Below, piece by piece: positions 11,701 to 23,203 of a stretch of DNA of 64,000 nucleotides (the stretch's first letter is position 1; the number at the start of each line of letters is the position of its first letter). Source of the DNA: Rhizophagus clarus (taxonomy: Eukaryota > Glomeromycota > Glomeromycetes > Glomerales > Glomeraceae); the NCBI GenBank assembly GCA_015698045.1, contig BLAL01000034.1, forward strand, positions 744,001 through 808,000. The letters are read 5' to 3'. The notes under the pieces are model-generated. The model did not search any database. It worked only from the letters and a program-made list of their open reading frames with translations, and had not been told where the DNA came from. The position numbers and the translations under genes were made by a program.

Positions 11701-12616
11701 GGTAAAATAAAACTCTATTTAGCACGCTGTTAAATTTGAAAAAAATCACATTTATTATTCCCTTTAGATAAAGCAAAATTAGGGACTATTACGGGGATAT
11801 CCAACCTTCAAGAATGGACTTGGCCCACCGATGAAGAAAAAGTTGGTTATATTAACGCACGTGCACTACCAGGAATTGGAGAATGGAAAGAATGGTCACC
11901 TGAAAAAATAGAAAAGATTGTTAAAAAACGAAAAATTGAAAAACCAAATCCTATTTTTACACCCCATACACAATGTATTAAACAATGGACCATGCCAATC
12001 TTAAATAAAGAAAGTGAGTTTACCTGTTTGCTATATTTATTTCTAATAAAAGTAACATATTTGCTTGTTAGACAAACGCGATCCAATACAGGGTGAATTG
12101 GTAGGTGATATTCATTTCTAGAATTTTTATTATATAAATTCTTTGATTATAAATCAATCCAATTATTTATAGAACCAAACACTTGTTAACATGGGAAATA
12201 TTGTAAATAATGGATTACCGGAAACTAAAAGGTACAAATAATATCACTCACATTTTTATTTATTAGATATACTAATTATTTTTTTTTTGAATAGTCAACA
12301 GATATTTACCAGTGGATGGGCTCTAAAGGAAAATGAAAAAACTCGTCAGCGTGGGCCAGTAAAAAGAATAACTCTGCAAGTAAAGAATCTCTTAGAATCA
12401 ATGTTCCATACTGGAACAGCAAATCCTCGTCAAAAATTAAATGCACAACAGATGTATGAAGAACTGTTGAAGCGTGTAGAACTTGGTGAAATTGAAGAAA
12501 ATGACGTACCTAAAGTATCTACAATAACAAACTGGATTTCAACTTTTTCTCGCAAATGGAAAGAAGCCATGGCATTGCGTTCTTTGGAAGAAAATATGGA
12601 CTCCGAAAATTCATAA
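8788..12616 (+). pseudogene. Nine-exon DDE/RNase H-like (transposase-derived) gene, disrupted
   Basis: Exons by GT-AG signals: about 8788-9797, 9876-10112, 10269-10688, 10759-11505, 11575-11701, 11768-12013, 12072-12100, 12173-12231, 12295-12616. All join in frame except where damaged. The core exon (10759-11505) has a cysteine/histidine cluster (HNSCISHC..CNLNHPVTCSKC), then an RNase H-like set: Asp in MIVDYKM, FFGKRGWSFH, Asp in ITIMSDNGMHYH, and FLEAGEAK followed by DSHHAQ. I know this order from uncharacterised, repeated eukaryotic DDE-transposase-like proteins. The catalytic role is inferred. A CSTCNDCG motif lies in exon 3. Damage: an extra base near 8933 (the frame FISD changes to RLGQQTK) and an in-frame TAA at 10386-10388. 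No flanking terminal repeats were found, so it may be a former host gene or an old DNA transposon. A polyadenylation-like AATAAA follows at about 12666. Confidence 0.65.
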
Positions 12617-13407
12617 TAAACACTTGTAGCAAGTTTTTATAAAGAGTGAAATATAAATAATGTTCAATAAAAGTTTAAAAATTCATAAAATGAAAACTGT
12701 TTTAAAGAGTGAAATTAGTATATTATATATGTATGTATCTCCGAAATCTACAGCTGCTACAAGAAAAGTTGGTTTCGTCAAGTCGGTAAAATGACTTTTT
12801 TTTGTCAAACCATATTCTTACATTGTTTACGCAACTTGTCATGTGATTTGGCGGAGCAGTGAAATGTTTTCGTAATTTTTATCTTATTGCTATTGTTAGC
12901 AATTATTATAATTTAATAATTGATCGGCAAATTTTTACCCCAAAACTTAATAGTAATTTTGTGCCGATCTTTCACGGATCACGACTTAAAGCTTCTGAAT
13001 CTTTTAATATATTCAATATCTCTAATAATAAATGTCAAAACTATCATTCTTCAACGTTTGCTGACCAGATATTCTTTTATTACATTAAGTAAAAACTTAT
13101 AATTATGGAAGGAATGAAAGATTGTAACAATACAATTTATTAAAATGATTATGGACAAAATTATAATAGATAAAATTCGTTTAAATTTCATATTCATTTC
13201 TTCTAGATTGATTTTTTAAATACGGTGCTTGAAATTACAGTATTTTCGTATTTATAGTACTGCAGAAAATAAGGAAAAATAAAAATAAAATATAATATAT
13301 AAGTTATTTAGTTTAAATATTAATTTATTTAAATAAGAGATAAGATAAATTTTCAAATAAATTAATAAATTAAACAGAAAAGTTATCATTATGAGAAATA
13401 AAACAAC
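12617..13407. other. Intergenic, tail-to-tail between two genes
   Basis: It holds the 3' flanks of the plus-strand DDE-like gene and the minus-strand SCA7 gene. A 77-codon frame at 12859-13092 has no recognised motif and overlaps another frame of similar length, so it is not called. Confidence 0.4.
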
Positions 13408-14348
13408 TTATTTTTTAGGAGAATCATCACTATCTCCCTTGATGAAACTATTGGCGTTGGTGTTGAAGAAGATATATTTTGTTTTACATCTACAAGAAGT
13501 ATTAATAATATCAAATTAACCAATAAATATTTTTGATATAAAAAAAAAAAATTTAAAATCTACCTTCTTTCTCTACGTCGTCTTGCTTCTCGTTATTATT
13601 GTTTGACAGATTATTCTTATCACCTTTTGGGATAAATAAGAAATAATCAGTGGATATATAATTGTTAAATTCGGTGATATCATTACATATTACAGTACAT
13701 AATAAGTCATGCGCGTCTACCTTTAGAGCGTACGATGAATTTTTTCTGATATTGAGAAAGTAGAATATCATATGATCGCAATCTACCCGTTACACTTCGT
13801 TTCATTTGTATCGAATGACTCTTACAAGTTAATGAACGCGTGCAAGGCATATTAGTAAGTGAATCAATGATTACCCCGCATTGGTTGTCCAAATCAATTT
13901 CTAATTAAAAATAAAATATTAGTTTTAGATTTCCAATTAAAATTTAAAAAGTTAATATATATTTCTTGCAACCTTTGTAACTTTTTTCTTTTCTTTTTCC
14001 TTTTTAACCTTTTGTTTTTTCTTAGGAGTTGCTTCAGCTGTTGTTGGAGAATTAGGTCTTTTTTCTGAAATATTTTCAAAATAAAGGTAAAAAAATGTGT
14101 GTATAATTAATTAAATTATTCCACATAGTTAGAAAGTTTATAAATTTACGAGTTTTTCTCCCCCATTTTCGACTGTAAATAGTAATTAATATAAATTAAT
14201 AAAAAAAATATATATATTTTTTAAAAAAAAAAAAAAATTTATGAAATATTTAAGTATTTAAAACTACACCTTTTAATCCTGAATCTGCTTCGGATAACTT
14301 TTCTTCAGGTTTAGAGGTATCAATTGAGGTTGGTTTTGCCTCATCCAT
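13408..14348 (-). CDS. SCA7-domain (ataxin-7/Sgf73-like) small protein A
   Basis: Exons: 14270-14348, 14150-14172, 13973-14064, 13721-13900, then a fifth from about 13638 to about 13560. The protein can end at 13553 (...EKEGRF) or splice to a last exon at 13408-13433 (DSDDSPKK). After a polar leader (MDEAKPTSIDTSKPEEKLSE) and a basic stretch (RPNSPTTAEATPKKKQK), exon 4 encodes the SCA7 zinc-binding motif: IDLDNQCGV, PCTRSLTCKSHS, then KRSVTGR and SYDILL. In the known family this domain belongs to the SAGA deubiquitinase-module subunit Sgf73/ataxin-7, where it contacts the nucleosome. This protein is far shorter (about 145 aa) than yeast Sgf73, so it keeps little beyond the domain. The exon 3 donor is a weak GTTGCA; paralogue B has GTTACG at the same place. 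Function in SAGA is an inference. Confidence 0.8.
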
Positions 14349-15639
14349 TTTATTCTATGATATTTGATTTGCAATATTGTATAATTGTAATTTAAATAAT
14401 TAAAAAAGATAGTAAAAAAAAATTGTTAAAAATCTTTTTTTATTGACGACTTTATATGTTCTATTGGAGTTGACAATCCATCTACAGTAATAAAGAAAAT
14501 AATAGTAAAATATAATGAACAACAAATTTCCTAAAAAGGAACGGAAAAAATTTTTTTTATTTTTTTATTCAATACTTTAATATGATTAGTGTAGAATTTT
14601 ATTTTCATTCTATTATTACCATTTTCGGTAATTACCGGATGTCAAATCGGGACAATGAATTCTTTTTTCTTGAAACTTATTTAAAATTTAAAGTTTAAAA
14701 ATTGAGTGAACTTACATGAGATCGTATATTAATTTAGTATTTCCGAAAGCAAAAAAAGTATAAAAGAAATTTACTCTTTTTTGTGTTAGTGAACTGTAGC
14801 CAATAATTTTCAATGAAATATTATGAAATATGCAACACGTGACAAAAACTTTACGCAGCAACGTTATTTATATGGCTTTTTTGACATGTAATCTGTATTA
14901 ACTGAAGTTTTTAAAATATTAATAAATAAGTAATGATTACAATTTATACACAGTATTATTCATTTCCTTCAATTTCTAAAAGTTCTTTTTCATGAAATGA
15001 TATTTACCCATGCATGAGTTGTGTGAATAGCTGGCACGATAGAGAAAAGTAACGAGAATTCCCAAATAGATGAATATGCCGATAAATCATATATTTTTTT
15101 CATCACATACCAAGTACAAATTCATAAAAATAGGTAGATCTTGAATTATCAAGAAGTATTAAAGAATCATCTAATTATCAAATTAATGAAGAATAAAGGT
15201 AATCCAAAATTTTTTTCTCATATATGTTGCGAAGTTATTAAGAAACATCATAAAAATCATGCTATCACCTAATTATTTTAAGTGATTTTTTACTGAGACT
15301 GTTTCCGGTCGAGAAAAATAAATCACACCGGATCTTCAAAAAAATCAAATATTGAAGTTGGCGATTTTCGAATAATTTATAATCGATTATTATTATTTTG
15401 GAAATTTAATGAGAATAATGCGTTCAAAATTCAATTTGATAGAATTGATTTTCTTATAAAAATCTCGATAAAAACTTATTCTCGCGAGATGAAAGATTTA
15501 TTAATATTTATTGGAGGATTGATTTAGACTATATCATAAATTAAATTTATAAAATTACAAATCGTATCATCTTTTGTGAAAATAAAAAACATCTAAATAT
15601 TATGTCATAAAAAGTCGTATTTATTTTTTTTTTATTATT
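14349..15639. other. Intergenic, 5' flank of SCA7 gene A
   Basis: No gene was recognised on either strand. The immediate 300 bases upstream of the start at 14348 should hold the promoter of SCA7 gene A. No specific element could be named. Confidence 0.4.
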
Positions 15640-16080
15640 CGCTTTTCCCTTTACTTGCTTACATTTCTACTTTCCGCCTCTCTCTCCTCTTTCTTTTCTT
15701 TTCTCTCTAATTTCTTTTTCATTTTTCACTTATTGCTCCCTTTCTTCCCTCCCTTCATATCATTTTTTTAATCTTTTTTTTTTTCTCTACTATTATCTTT
15801 CTAAAGAAATATCGTAGATATGGTAAGGTGGTCTTTGGGAATTTTTTGGAGCAGTATAGTGCTATGCGAAGGTTGGAGCATAGGTGCTTGCTTTTAGTAA
15901 GCTCGTGGGTATCGGATTTCCTGCAGTCCTGCGATAGGACCGGTTGGTGTGGAACGGCATGGTGCTATGCGTAATATTTCTTGAAGGGTGGAGCATAGTG
16001 AAATCCCTTTGTGACAGGGCCGGAGTACTTTGTCATTAACATAATAATGAAAAAGTAGCAAGATTTTTAAAGTGCGATAC
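15640..16080. repeat. Dispersed repeat: pyrimidine tract plus GC-richer tail, copy 2
   Basis: Same parts in the same order as 5460-6050: a C/T-rich tract, then AGTGCTATGCGAAGGTTGGA, CCGGTTGGTGTGGAACGGCA, TGACAGGGCCGGAGTACTTT and AAAGTAGCAAGATTTTTAAA. The two copies lie about 10 kb apart in the same orientation and differ by many small insertions and substitutions, so neither is very recent. It sits between the SCA7 A gene and the 3' end of kinase A. Confidence 0.65.
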
Positions 16081-16518
16081 GTAAAAATATAGTTGATGAA
16101 AAAAAGTTGGTCATTTAAGAGTAAAATGACATTTTGGAATAAAGATGATTCTTATGTTAGCCAGAATTTAGAAGTCATTATTTAGAAATTTTGTTAGTCT
16201 TGGAGTCAGGTAAACACATTAGATATAAGAATCTATCTATATCACAATTAAAAATGAGGACATGTCACTTTTTCTTAAATGACTTTAAATAAAATTGCTA
16301 GAAGCCCATTCGTATTACAAAAGATCCACTTTCTTGTATTTCTCAAATAACATGCAGTTTATTTTAAGTTTTTTTTTTTTAAAAAAAAAAAAATACATGT
16401 AATAAATGTATAAGTAATATTATACTAATTGTAATTTTATTATAAACGTAAATTTGTAATCATTACCAAAATCTAAGATATTTAAATTAGATATGTAAAT
16501 AAAAATATATTTATGATA
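16081..16518. other. AT-rich 3' flank of kinase A
   Basis: No gene was seen. It contains an A/T homopolymer hairpin at about 16370-16395. Confidence 0.35.
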
Positions 16519-18765
16519 TCATCCCAATAATTTTGAACGATTATTAATCAATTCATCGTAAGCCTTGTTTAACTCTACAATAATATAAATAAGAACTTTT
16601 ATTCTTCGTTATTGATGATTTACGATGTTAATTAAATAAAATTACTTACGGTCTAAAGAAAATGCATATGTTTGAGTGTTATATCTAGGATCTAAAAAAA
16701 AAAAAATATGCATATCATTTCATTGTTATATGAAAGTAAATTATACCTATATTTATATATACGCAGTACACCGACCTTCATCTGTTTCATCAATATCATC
16801 ATTTTCATTAATATCATAATTTTCATCAAAATCATCATTTTCATTAATATCTTCATCTTCCATTTGAAATTCTATAATTAATATGATATTATAATGTTAT
16901 ATTATTAACAATAAAGCATAAACTTAAATTATTAACTAATCAAATTAAAAAAAGGATTGTTAAGTCTCACTTTTTGATGCTTTGGGTAAAGGTCTTTTAA
17001 GATCTTGAGGTATTGAAGAATGTTGAGGCATTTGGAATGGTGGTGGAGCTGCTTCAGAAATCGAAAAACTTGGGGGAGGAGGTGGAAGAGGATAATAAGA
17101 AGAGGGTGGAGGAGGTGGAGATGGTGGAGGGGAAGAAGAGAGGGGAGGAGGTGGAGGAGGTGGAAGAGGATGGGAAGAAGAGGGGGGAGGTTGTGGAAAT
17201 ACTTGAGGAGCTTGAGAATCTTGAGGTACCCTAAGAGAATATTCATATGCTTTTGTCTCATATTCTAGAAAAAACCAAATAAAAAATGTAAATACTTATT
17301 TAAATTACAATATATTCAATATATTCAAATTATATGCCTGGCTTGTTGTCATCTATATCTACAGAACTGGTTTTATTAAACACTATACTCTTGTAATGAT
17401 AAGTTGGAAACATGTTATCAAGTGCTCTGGTTTCATGTTCTAAAAAAATTTTAAATAATTTTAATATAAATATTTCATTAAAAATTAATATAATATATTT
17501 GTGCTTTGTATACCTGATGGTGGTAATGAATAAAAAGAAACTTCTGATGAAACTGGATTATCTTTACATAGTTCCATCATTTCTTCAAATATTTTTGGTA
17601 AAAGGGAAGCTTCAGGTCTTTTGGATGGATCGAGATTCCAACATTGTTTCATAATATTAGTATAAAAATCTGGAGTTCCTTCAATAATGTCAGGTCTTAA
17701 TCCATCAAGAACTTCAAGTGCAAGTTCTACGTCATGAACCCGATTTGAAAATGGAGGTTTATTTGAAGATAATTCCCACATTATCATACTAATACTATAT
17801 ACTTCTGATTGTTTCGTGTATGGATTATTTCTTAGAACTTCAGGAGCAATATAAGGCAAAACTCCCTGAATGCCATTTAAAACTTTTAGTAGATTAAAAT
17901 ATAATTTGTTAATTATATTTATGAAGTAAAAAAAAAATATATATATATATATATTTTGAATTAGTTACCCGTTTCTGAATCAATTTGTTGACAAAGCCCA
18001 AAATCACTTATAAAAACTCTATCATCTTTGTCTATTAATATATTTTTACAATGAAAATCCTTATGGAGTAAATTTATTTGGTGTAGAGAATTTAAAGCTT
18101 TTGACAGTTCAATAAGAATTTTTACTCTATCAGTCCAAGTTAATTTTGGAAAAAATTTACGTATATAATTTCGTAAGTCTCCATGTTCTGCATGTCTTAT
18201 TACCATAGCATATTCATCTCCTTCAGGAGATTTTGTTATTCCATAAAATGGTATGATATTTCGATTACGACATTTATGGTGAATTTTAAGCTAAATTATT
18301 GAATTAAAAAAAAAAAAAAAAAAGAATTTTTAAAAAAAATTTAACAATAAAGCTATTAATTTTTTTTCTTTTTACCTCATTTAAAATATTGTCTCTGGCA
18401 TCATCAGAATCTTTAACAACTTTTAAAGCGATATTAGTTGATAATTTGTTTAATTTCCAAGTTCCGGAATAAATTTTTGAATTTCCTCCAACTGTTAAGT
18501 ATTCTATATCTTCTAAATTTGAAGAGGATACCCACTCAATAAAATCATCACAATATTTTGAATTTAATTGGGTTTCTTTAATAAATTCATCTATAACATT
18601 TTCAATTTTGTTTTCTTGATTAATTTGTATGTTACGAGTTTTACTATATTCATTAATTGAAGGAGAAAGGAATTGCCTTCTGCAAAGTTGATTTGGATAA
18701 TTTATTATTTTCTGATTACATTGCGTACATATGCCGGTATATTCTGGATCTTCCAAATCGTTCAT
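16519..18765 (-). CDS. Protein kinase A (tyrosine-kinase-like fold), acidic tail
   Basis: Exons: 18376-18765, 17969-18290, 17514-17882, 17338-17439, 16971-17264, 16776-16871, 16650-16691, 16519-16574. The start is MNDLEDPEYTGICTQCNQ, chosen because paralogue B begins at the matching place; a Met 12 codons upstream is also open. Order: a CTQC..LCRR motif, the GGNSKIYSGTW loop, the IALKVV lysine, the catalytic loop LLHKDFHCKNIL, the SDFGLC metal loop, and PYIAPEVL. The tail has a Pro-rich stretch (PPPPPPPLSSS region, exon 5), an acidic Asn/Asp/Glu exon (16776-16871), and DPRYNTQTYAFSLD plus LNKAYDELINNRSKLLG. HRD is HKD here, so activity may be altered. The exon 4 donor appears to be GC. This belongs to the expanded kinase family of Glomeromycotina; the substrate is unknown. 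All joins keep one open frame. Confidence 0.88.
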
Positions 18766-20237
18766 GTCTAACAAAGTACGAGAAAAACGTATGATAGGCA
18801 CAACTTTTTGACTTTAAATAGCAAAGGTGAAGGCTGAGGATTCATTTGCACATCTATGCCCGTTATATTAGATTTGTTTAACCGATCAGTATATAATTGG
18901 GAAACAAAAGATCGGCACTCGAGTTCTATGTACCTCTTCAGCAGGCGGAATTTCATAATGCTGCCTGACATTATCAAAAGCTACATTGTATTTTTTTGTT
19001 TCATTTACTGTATTGTACAAGCTATTTTTGTTAATTATTATTCATTGTATATATCAGTAAATAAAACGTTAATAGCATTGGCAGTTATTTAGGAATTATA
19101 TATCATATATATACCGTAAACTTTTTTAAATGATACAGTTCTTGTAAGTTGTATAATTCCATATGAACTGAAATTGACCACAATTAAATATTTTAAATTA
19201 TATTGCTGATAATAAATAAAATTTCTTTTAAATATGCAAATACATTTAATTTTTATTTGCTCATTGATGATGTAATTAAATTTGATAATCGAAACAAAGC
19301 GAAAAAATTATATAGAATTTATAAGGAAAATATTTGTTATCAACATGTATCAATTCGCAAGATATTAAGATATTAATTAATAGAATGGAATCCGAGGACT
19401 CTTAAAAAGACACAATGATTTATTGATTTTGTTCGAAGACAAATTTTTGGATATTAATATATAATTTTGAAATAGATTTTAAATTAGCCCAATCCAAATG
19501 CAGTACCATTTTAATAATTTTAACTTTGGAGGAACTCTAATTTCTAAATTAATAGGAATGAATAAATTATTGTTTGATAAATCCATTTTTTAATTTTTAA
19601 AGTAGAATGTGTGAAGACTTTAATATCTGATGCGCGCATACCTTTTGATTAACATGTTGCTGTATGACTGTTGAAGAAATAGTATGTAATTTGATATATC
19701 ATTTATTAATAACAACTAAGTATAAAATATGTATAACATAAAATGATATGGTATGTATTTAAATCTAAACAAATATCATATTTATTTGATAGAATATAGG
19801 CAGTAATAAATAAGATATATAATAATTAAATTGCTATTTACATTTGATATTTATTATATATTTTACTGATTTTCTAAACATTGTGGTTTTTATAGATCTA
19901 ATGACGATTTAGCAGTAAATTTGACAAAATAATTATGGAATATTTAATAAACTTGAATACATTTATTATTAGCCCTATAATATAAGGAAAGGACTAATGA
20001 TATTAAAAAAAAAAAAAATTTGATATATTAAAATGTGTATCTTTTATTTTATCAAATGGTCGATTATTACCTTCTTGTATTGAAGATTTTGAAAATACAA
20101 TGTATTATGTTAATTTAATTTATCTTTATAAGATACTTTATCTTAGTTAATAGCAAATTGTTAAATCATATTAATTAACTTACTTTTTATTAGATAGTAA
20201 CCAAAATACTCTTTGAAGACTTCTTTTTCAAAACATA
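18766..20237. other. AT-rich stretch upstream of kinase A
   Basis: No gene was recognised. A 78-codon frame at 18856-19092 overlaps the 5' flank of kinase A and has no recognised motif. Confidence 0.4.
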
Positions 20238-20849
20238 CTCTATAAAAAATAAATGTTCGGAAAATATCTATAAAAATGTCCAGAAATTGTCCAGAATAAT
20301 CTGGCATGTCTGGAAAATGTCCATTTTTTTTTTGGTATAAATCTTATAAATCTGAAACTTAAAATTTTGACATGTCCAAATTTTGTCCAGAATTTGTCCA
20401 ATATTTATTTGTCCAGTATAAATTTTTGGACAAATTCTGGACAGTTTAATCTAGGCAAATTCCGGACATGTAAAATTTCAGGACAAATTCTGGATGTTAT
20501 TTCCAAAGAAGGTTAAATTAATTTTGTGAAAAAAAATGCAAAAAGCACGAAACTAGCATTCATAACCTTCTTTGTCATGCTAATTAAATTTGCAGAGCAG
20601 GCAAAAATACTATATATTTATAATATAAAGTTCAGGTTGAGTAATAATAATGCGATCATTATCTGCCAATTGTCTTTCATGTCAAATTTTGCAAAAATGT
20701 ATTTCAGGACAATTTCAAGACAAATTCCTAATGTCCCGAAAATGAGGTGTTTTCGGAACAGTTTCCGGACACACAGTGTTCAGAATTTCCGGACAATTTT
20801 TTAGACGATTTTATTCTGGACATTTTCTGGACACATATTTTTTATAGGG
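20238..20849. mobile_element. Inverted-repeat DNA element, TGTCCAGAA family, about 612 bp
   Basis: The left end is CTCTATAAAAAATAAATGTT. The reverse complement of the right end is CCCTATAAAAAATATGTGTC. Both are followed by stacked AAATGTCCAGAA words, in opposite orientation in the two halves (TGTCCAGAATTTGTCC left, ATTCTGGACATTTTCTGGAC right). TA dinucleotides stand near both outer edges, which would fit a Tc1/mariner-type target, but they are not diagnostic in AT-rich DNA. It has the same termini as the element cut by the window start. The open frame at 20526 lies wholly inside and is not a gene. Confidence 0.72.
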
Positions 20850-21667
20850 ATATCTAATTTCTTTTCTCTCTCCTTTCTGAAGTAACTTTTGTTTCCTTCT
20901 TTTTATTATGCTCCTATGAACTAACTTCACAAAAAGTTTCCTTGGGCGTGCTTATAAGCTCGATATTATATGACTCAAAAGCTCGTACTCATTATTTTTT
21001 TTTCATAAATCTTTTTAGCTTAATACATTCAGAAAGATTATATTGGAACCTTAATCAATTTTCTTTCTGCTAGAGTCTACATACCAGGGAAACACTTCAC
21101 TGAAATACCAATGAATTATTGAAAATTATTCTCTTTACAATATTATAAAAGAACACTCTACGAACATCAGATTATGTGATATCATTAATCAAAGTTTTGG
21201 ATATTTAAAATAAAATATAATATTATCTGAAATTAAGCCTCTTTAACAAAAAAAGTTGCTTAATTTTGGAACTATGCAGTACTTTGTATTTCTCTCACCT
21301 GTATTATGGGTCATATTCCAAAATTTGTATTTATTTTCATCTGTAATAATAAAGCATTTTATTGGACAAGTATATATTTATATTTTATAAGAAAACGCGC
21401 ACACACTTAAAATTCAAAGTTAAGGCTTTTATTATGTTTTTATAAGTGAAAAGTGAAGCAGGTAGCGGATATTTAAAGAGAGGAATAAAGCATAAATAAA
21501 TATATACTTGTTAAGTGCAATTTTTTGAAATAATGATATAAATAAAGTATTAACGACGAAAATTGGCTTTAAATATTGCTAGAGAAATTGCGGTGTGCAG
21601 TTGAAGATCGTCATATCCGAACAATTAAAAATTTGTATGTCAATCCCGAATGAGTACTGATCGTTTT
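20850..21667. other. Intergenic stretch
   Basis: No gene or clear repeat was seen. Confidence 0.35.
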
Positions 21668-22060
21668 AAATCCATCGTTCTTATACCATTAGGGCTATTT
21701 TCTTGTACCATCAGAAATATGCAGATTGATCAGTACACCCCATTTTTATTATTTTCTTATATCATCAGAAGTTCAGAACTATTAGATATTTGAAATGTAA
21801 TCTTATCATTTTTAAAACAAAGCTTTAAATTTTTACATTTTATATATATATATATTTTTTATTTTAAATTATCATATAAAACCACTTTATTTGCAGCTTA
21901 GATAATATATTATTCAACCTATAATAAAGTTTAACTGTTAACATTAAACAATTTGTTCTGGTTCTGAACTTAAGAAAAAACAAAAACGGGGTGCATTAAC
22001 CTGCATATTTCTGATACTATAAGAAAATAGCACCTGATGATATAAGAACGATAGATTTGC
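21668..22060. mobile_element. Fold-back element with long terminal inverted repeats
   Basis: The first 110 or so bases (AAATCCATCGTTCTTATACC ... AAGTTCAGAACTA) are matched, inverted, by the last 110 or so (reverse complement CAAATCTATCGTTCTTATAT ... AAGTTCAGAACCAGA). Shared internal words include CAGAAATATGCAG, GCTATTTTCTT and CACCCC. The loop of about 170 bases is AT-rich and non-coding. No target duplication was confirmed. Confidence 0.75.
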
Positions 22061-22498
22061 ATCAAAATTATTTGCTATATTATGTACGTTACAACAAGCC
22101 GTCAAAAGTTTATACAAGAGTCTGTCAAGAGTCTATAGTCACGATGTATTCAGAAAGTATATATATACTCTCAAACGTTTTCAAGTTTACTCAAACTTCT
22201 TTCTCAAAATTTTCTAAAGGTTCATTTTACCGTCTTATCAGTCAGAATTCTTTACGGTTCGCGTTGTTGAAGATAACGATATTAATGGAGACAAAGTCAA
22301 GGATAAGAGACTCAAATTAGAGGTCTCAAAAATCTTATTTGTAAGGTGCTTTACATAGAATGATTATTTTTGTTTGTTATCCTTCGAAAATAGAATTAAT
22401 AAAAATAGGAATACTTGGAATACTTGCTATTTTATCATAAATATTTACTTCAGTATTAGAGGATAATGTAATTATGGACATAGAATGAGGGTTAAGGT
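22061..22498. other. Short stretch with an unsupported open frame
   Basis: An 87-codon frame (22057-22320) runs out of the fold-back element. It is Ser-rich and resembles no family I know. It is not called as a gene. Confidence 0.3.
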
Positions 22499-22506
22499 AC
22501 CTGGAG

Positions 22507-22809
22507 CAGTGTTCGGCAAATGACTTGAAATGACAAATGATTCAAATGACAAATGACAAATGACGTGTCATTTCATTGCTCAAATGACAAATGACCTGAG
22601 TCATTTGAATGTAATGTTGGCCGGTACTATAGTTCTGGCCTGCATTATGTTTTTATTTTTTTTTATTTTTGATTGAATCACATGATAAGAATATTAACGA
22701 ATCAAAATCAAATGACTGAAATGACCAAATGACAAAGGATTATGAATAATGACAAATGATTAGCTAAATCATTTGAATGGTCAAATGATCAGGTCATTTC
22801 CGAACACTG
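22507..22809. mobile_element. hAT-like MITE with perfect 8-bp target duplication, 303 bp
   Basis: The left end is CAGTGTTCGGCAAATGAC. The reverse complement of the right end is CAGTGTTCGGAAATGAC. The flanking 8-mers ACCTGGAG (22499-22506) and ACCTGGAG (22810-22817) are identical. The interior is packed with AAATGAC/CAAATGACAAATGAC words and their complements. Perfect duplications point to a young insertion. It has no coding capacity and would depend on a hAT transposase elsewhere. Confidence 0.88.
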
Positions 22810-22994
22810 ACCTGGAGGGCATTTTCTTTAGAAATATATGACAACAATCAAAAAATAACACTACTATAACACTTCATTTTCTCAGTTCGAAAGATAATCT
22901 ATTTGTAGCTGTATCATGTCCTCCTTTCATTTCCATCGTAAAAAATATTCTATATATTTAGTCTTTTATAGTAAACACTAAATAGTGGTAAAAC

Positions 22995-23203
22995 TAGCTC
23001 GTTTCTCGAGAGATATTTGATGAGAATACCGAGAGATTCGTTATTGATATCTTAACCAGTGATGATATTAGCGTAAGAAAAAGATTGTGGAGAGATAAAA
23101 CGAGAAATAATGCTATCCTTTTCTTCGGTTCAGTAATCGTAAACACTATTTTTTTATTACCGGTAATGGAAAATGACCATATTAATACGTTTTTTAAAAA
23201 ATG
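22995..23203 (+). pseudogene. Coding scrap, about 68 codons, family unknown
   Basis: A frame without ATG reads LVSREIFDENTERFVIDI, then a charged stretch, then NNAILFFGSVIVNTIFLL, which could be one membrane segment, and ends at a TGA. Codon use and residue mix look more protein-like than neighbouring frames. It may be a remnant or an internal exon of an unrecognised gene. The minus-strand frame on the same DNA is its shadow. Confidence 0.25.

Noticed and set aside
12859-13102. 77- and 61-codon plus-strand frames
   Set aside because: They overlap in different frames, have no recognisable domain and no splice support.
16932-17268. Arg/Trp-rich, Glu-rich and Leu/His-rich frames
   Set aside because: They are other readings of the proline-coding tract in kinase A exon 5. 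Only the proline reading joins the neighbouring exons in frame.
20526-20804. 92-codon frame
   Set aside because: It lies entirely inside an inverted-repeat transposon made of short words.
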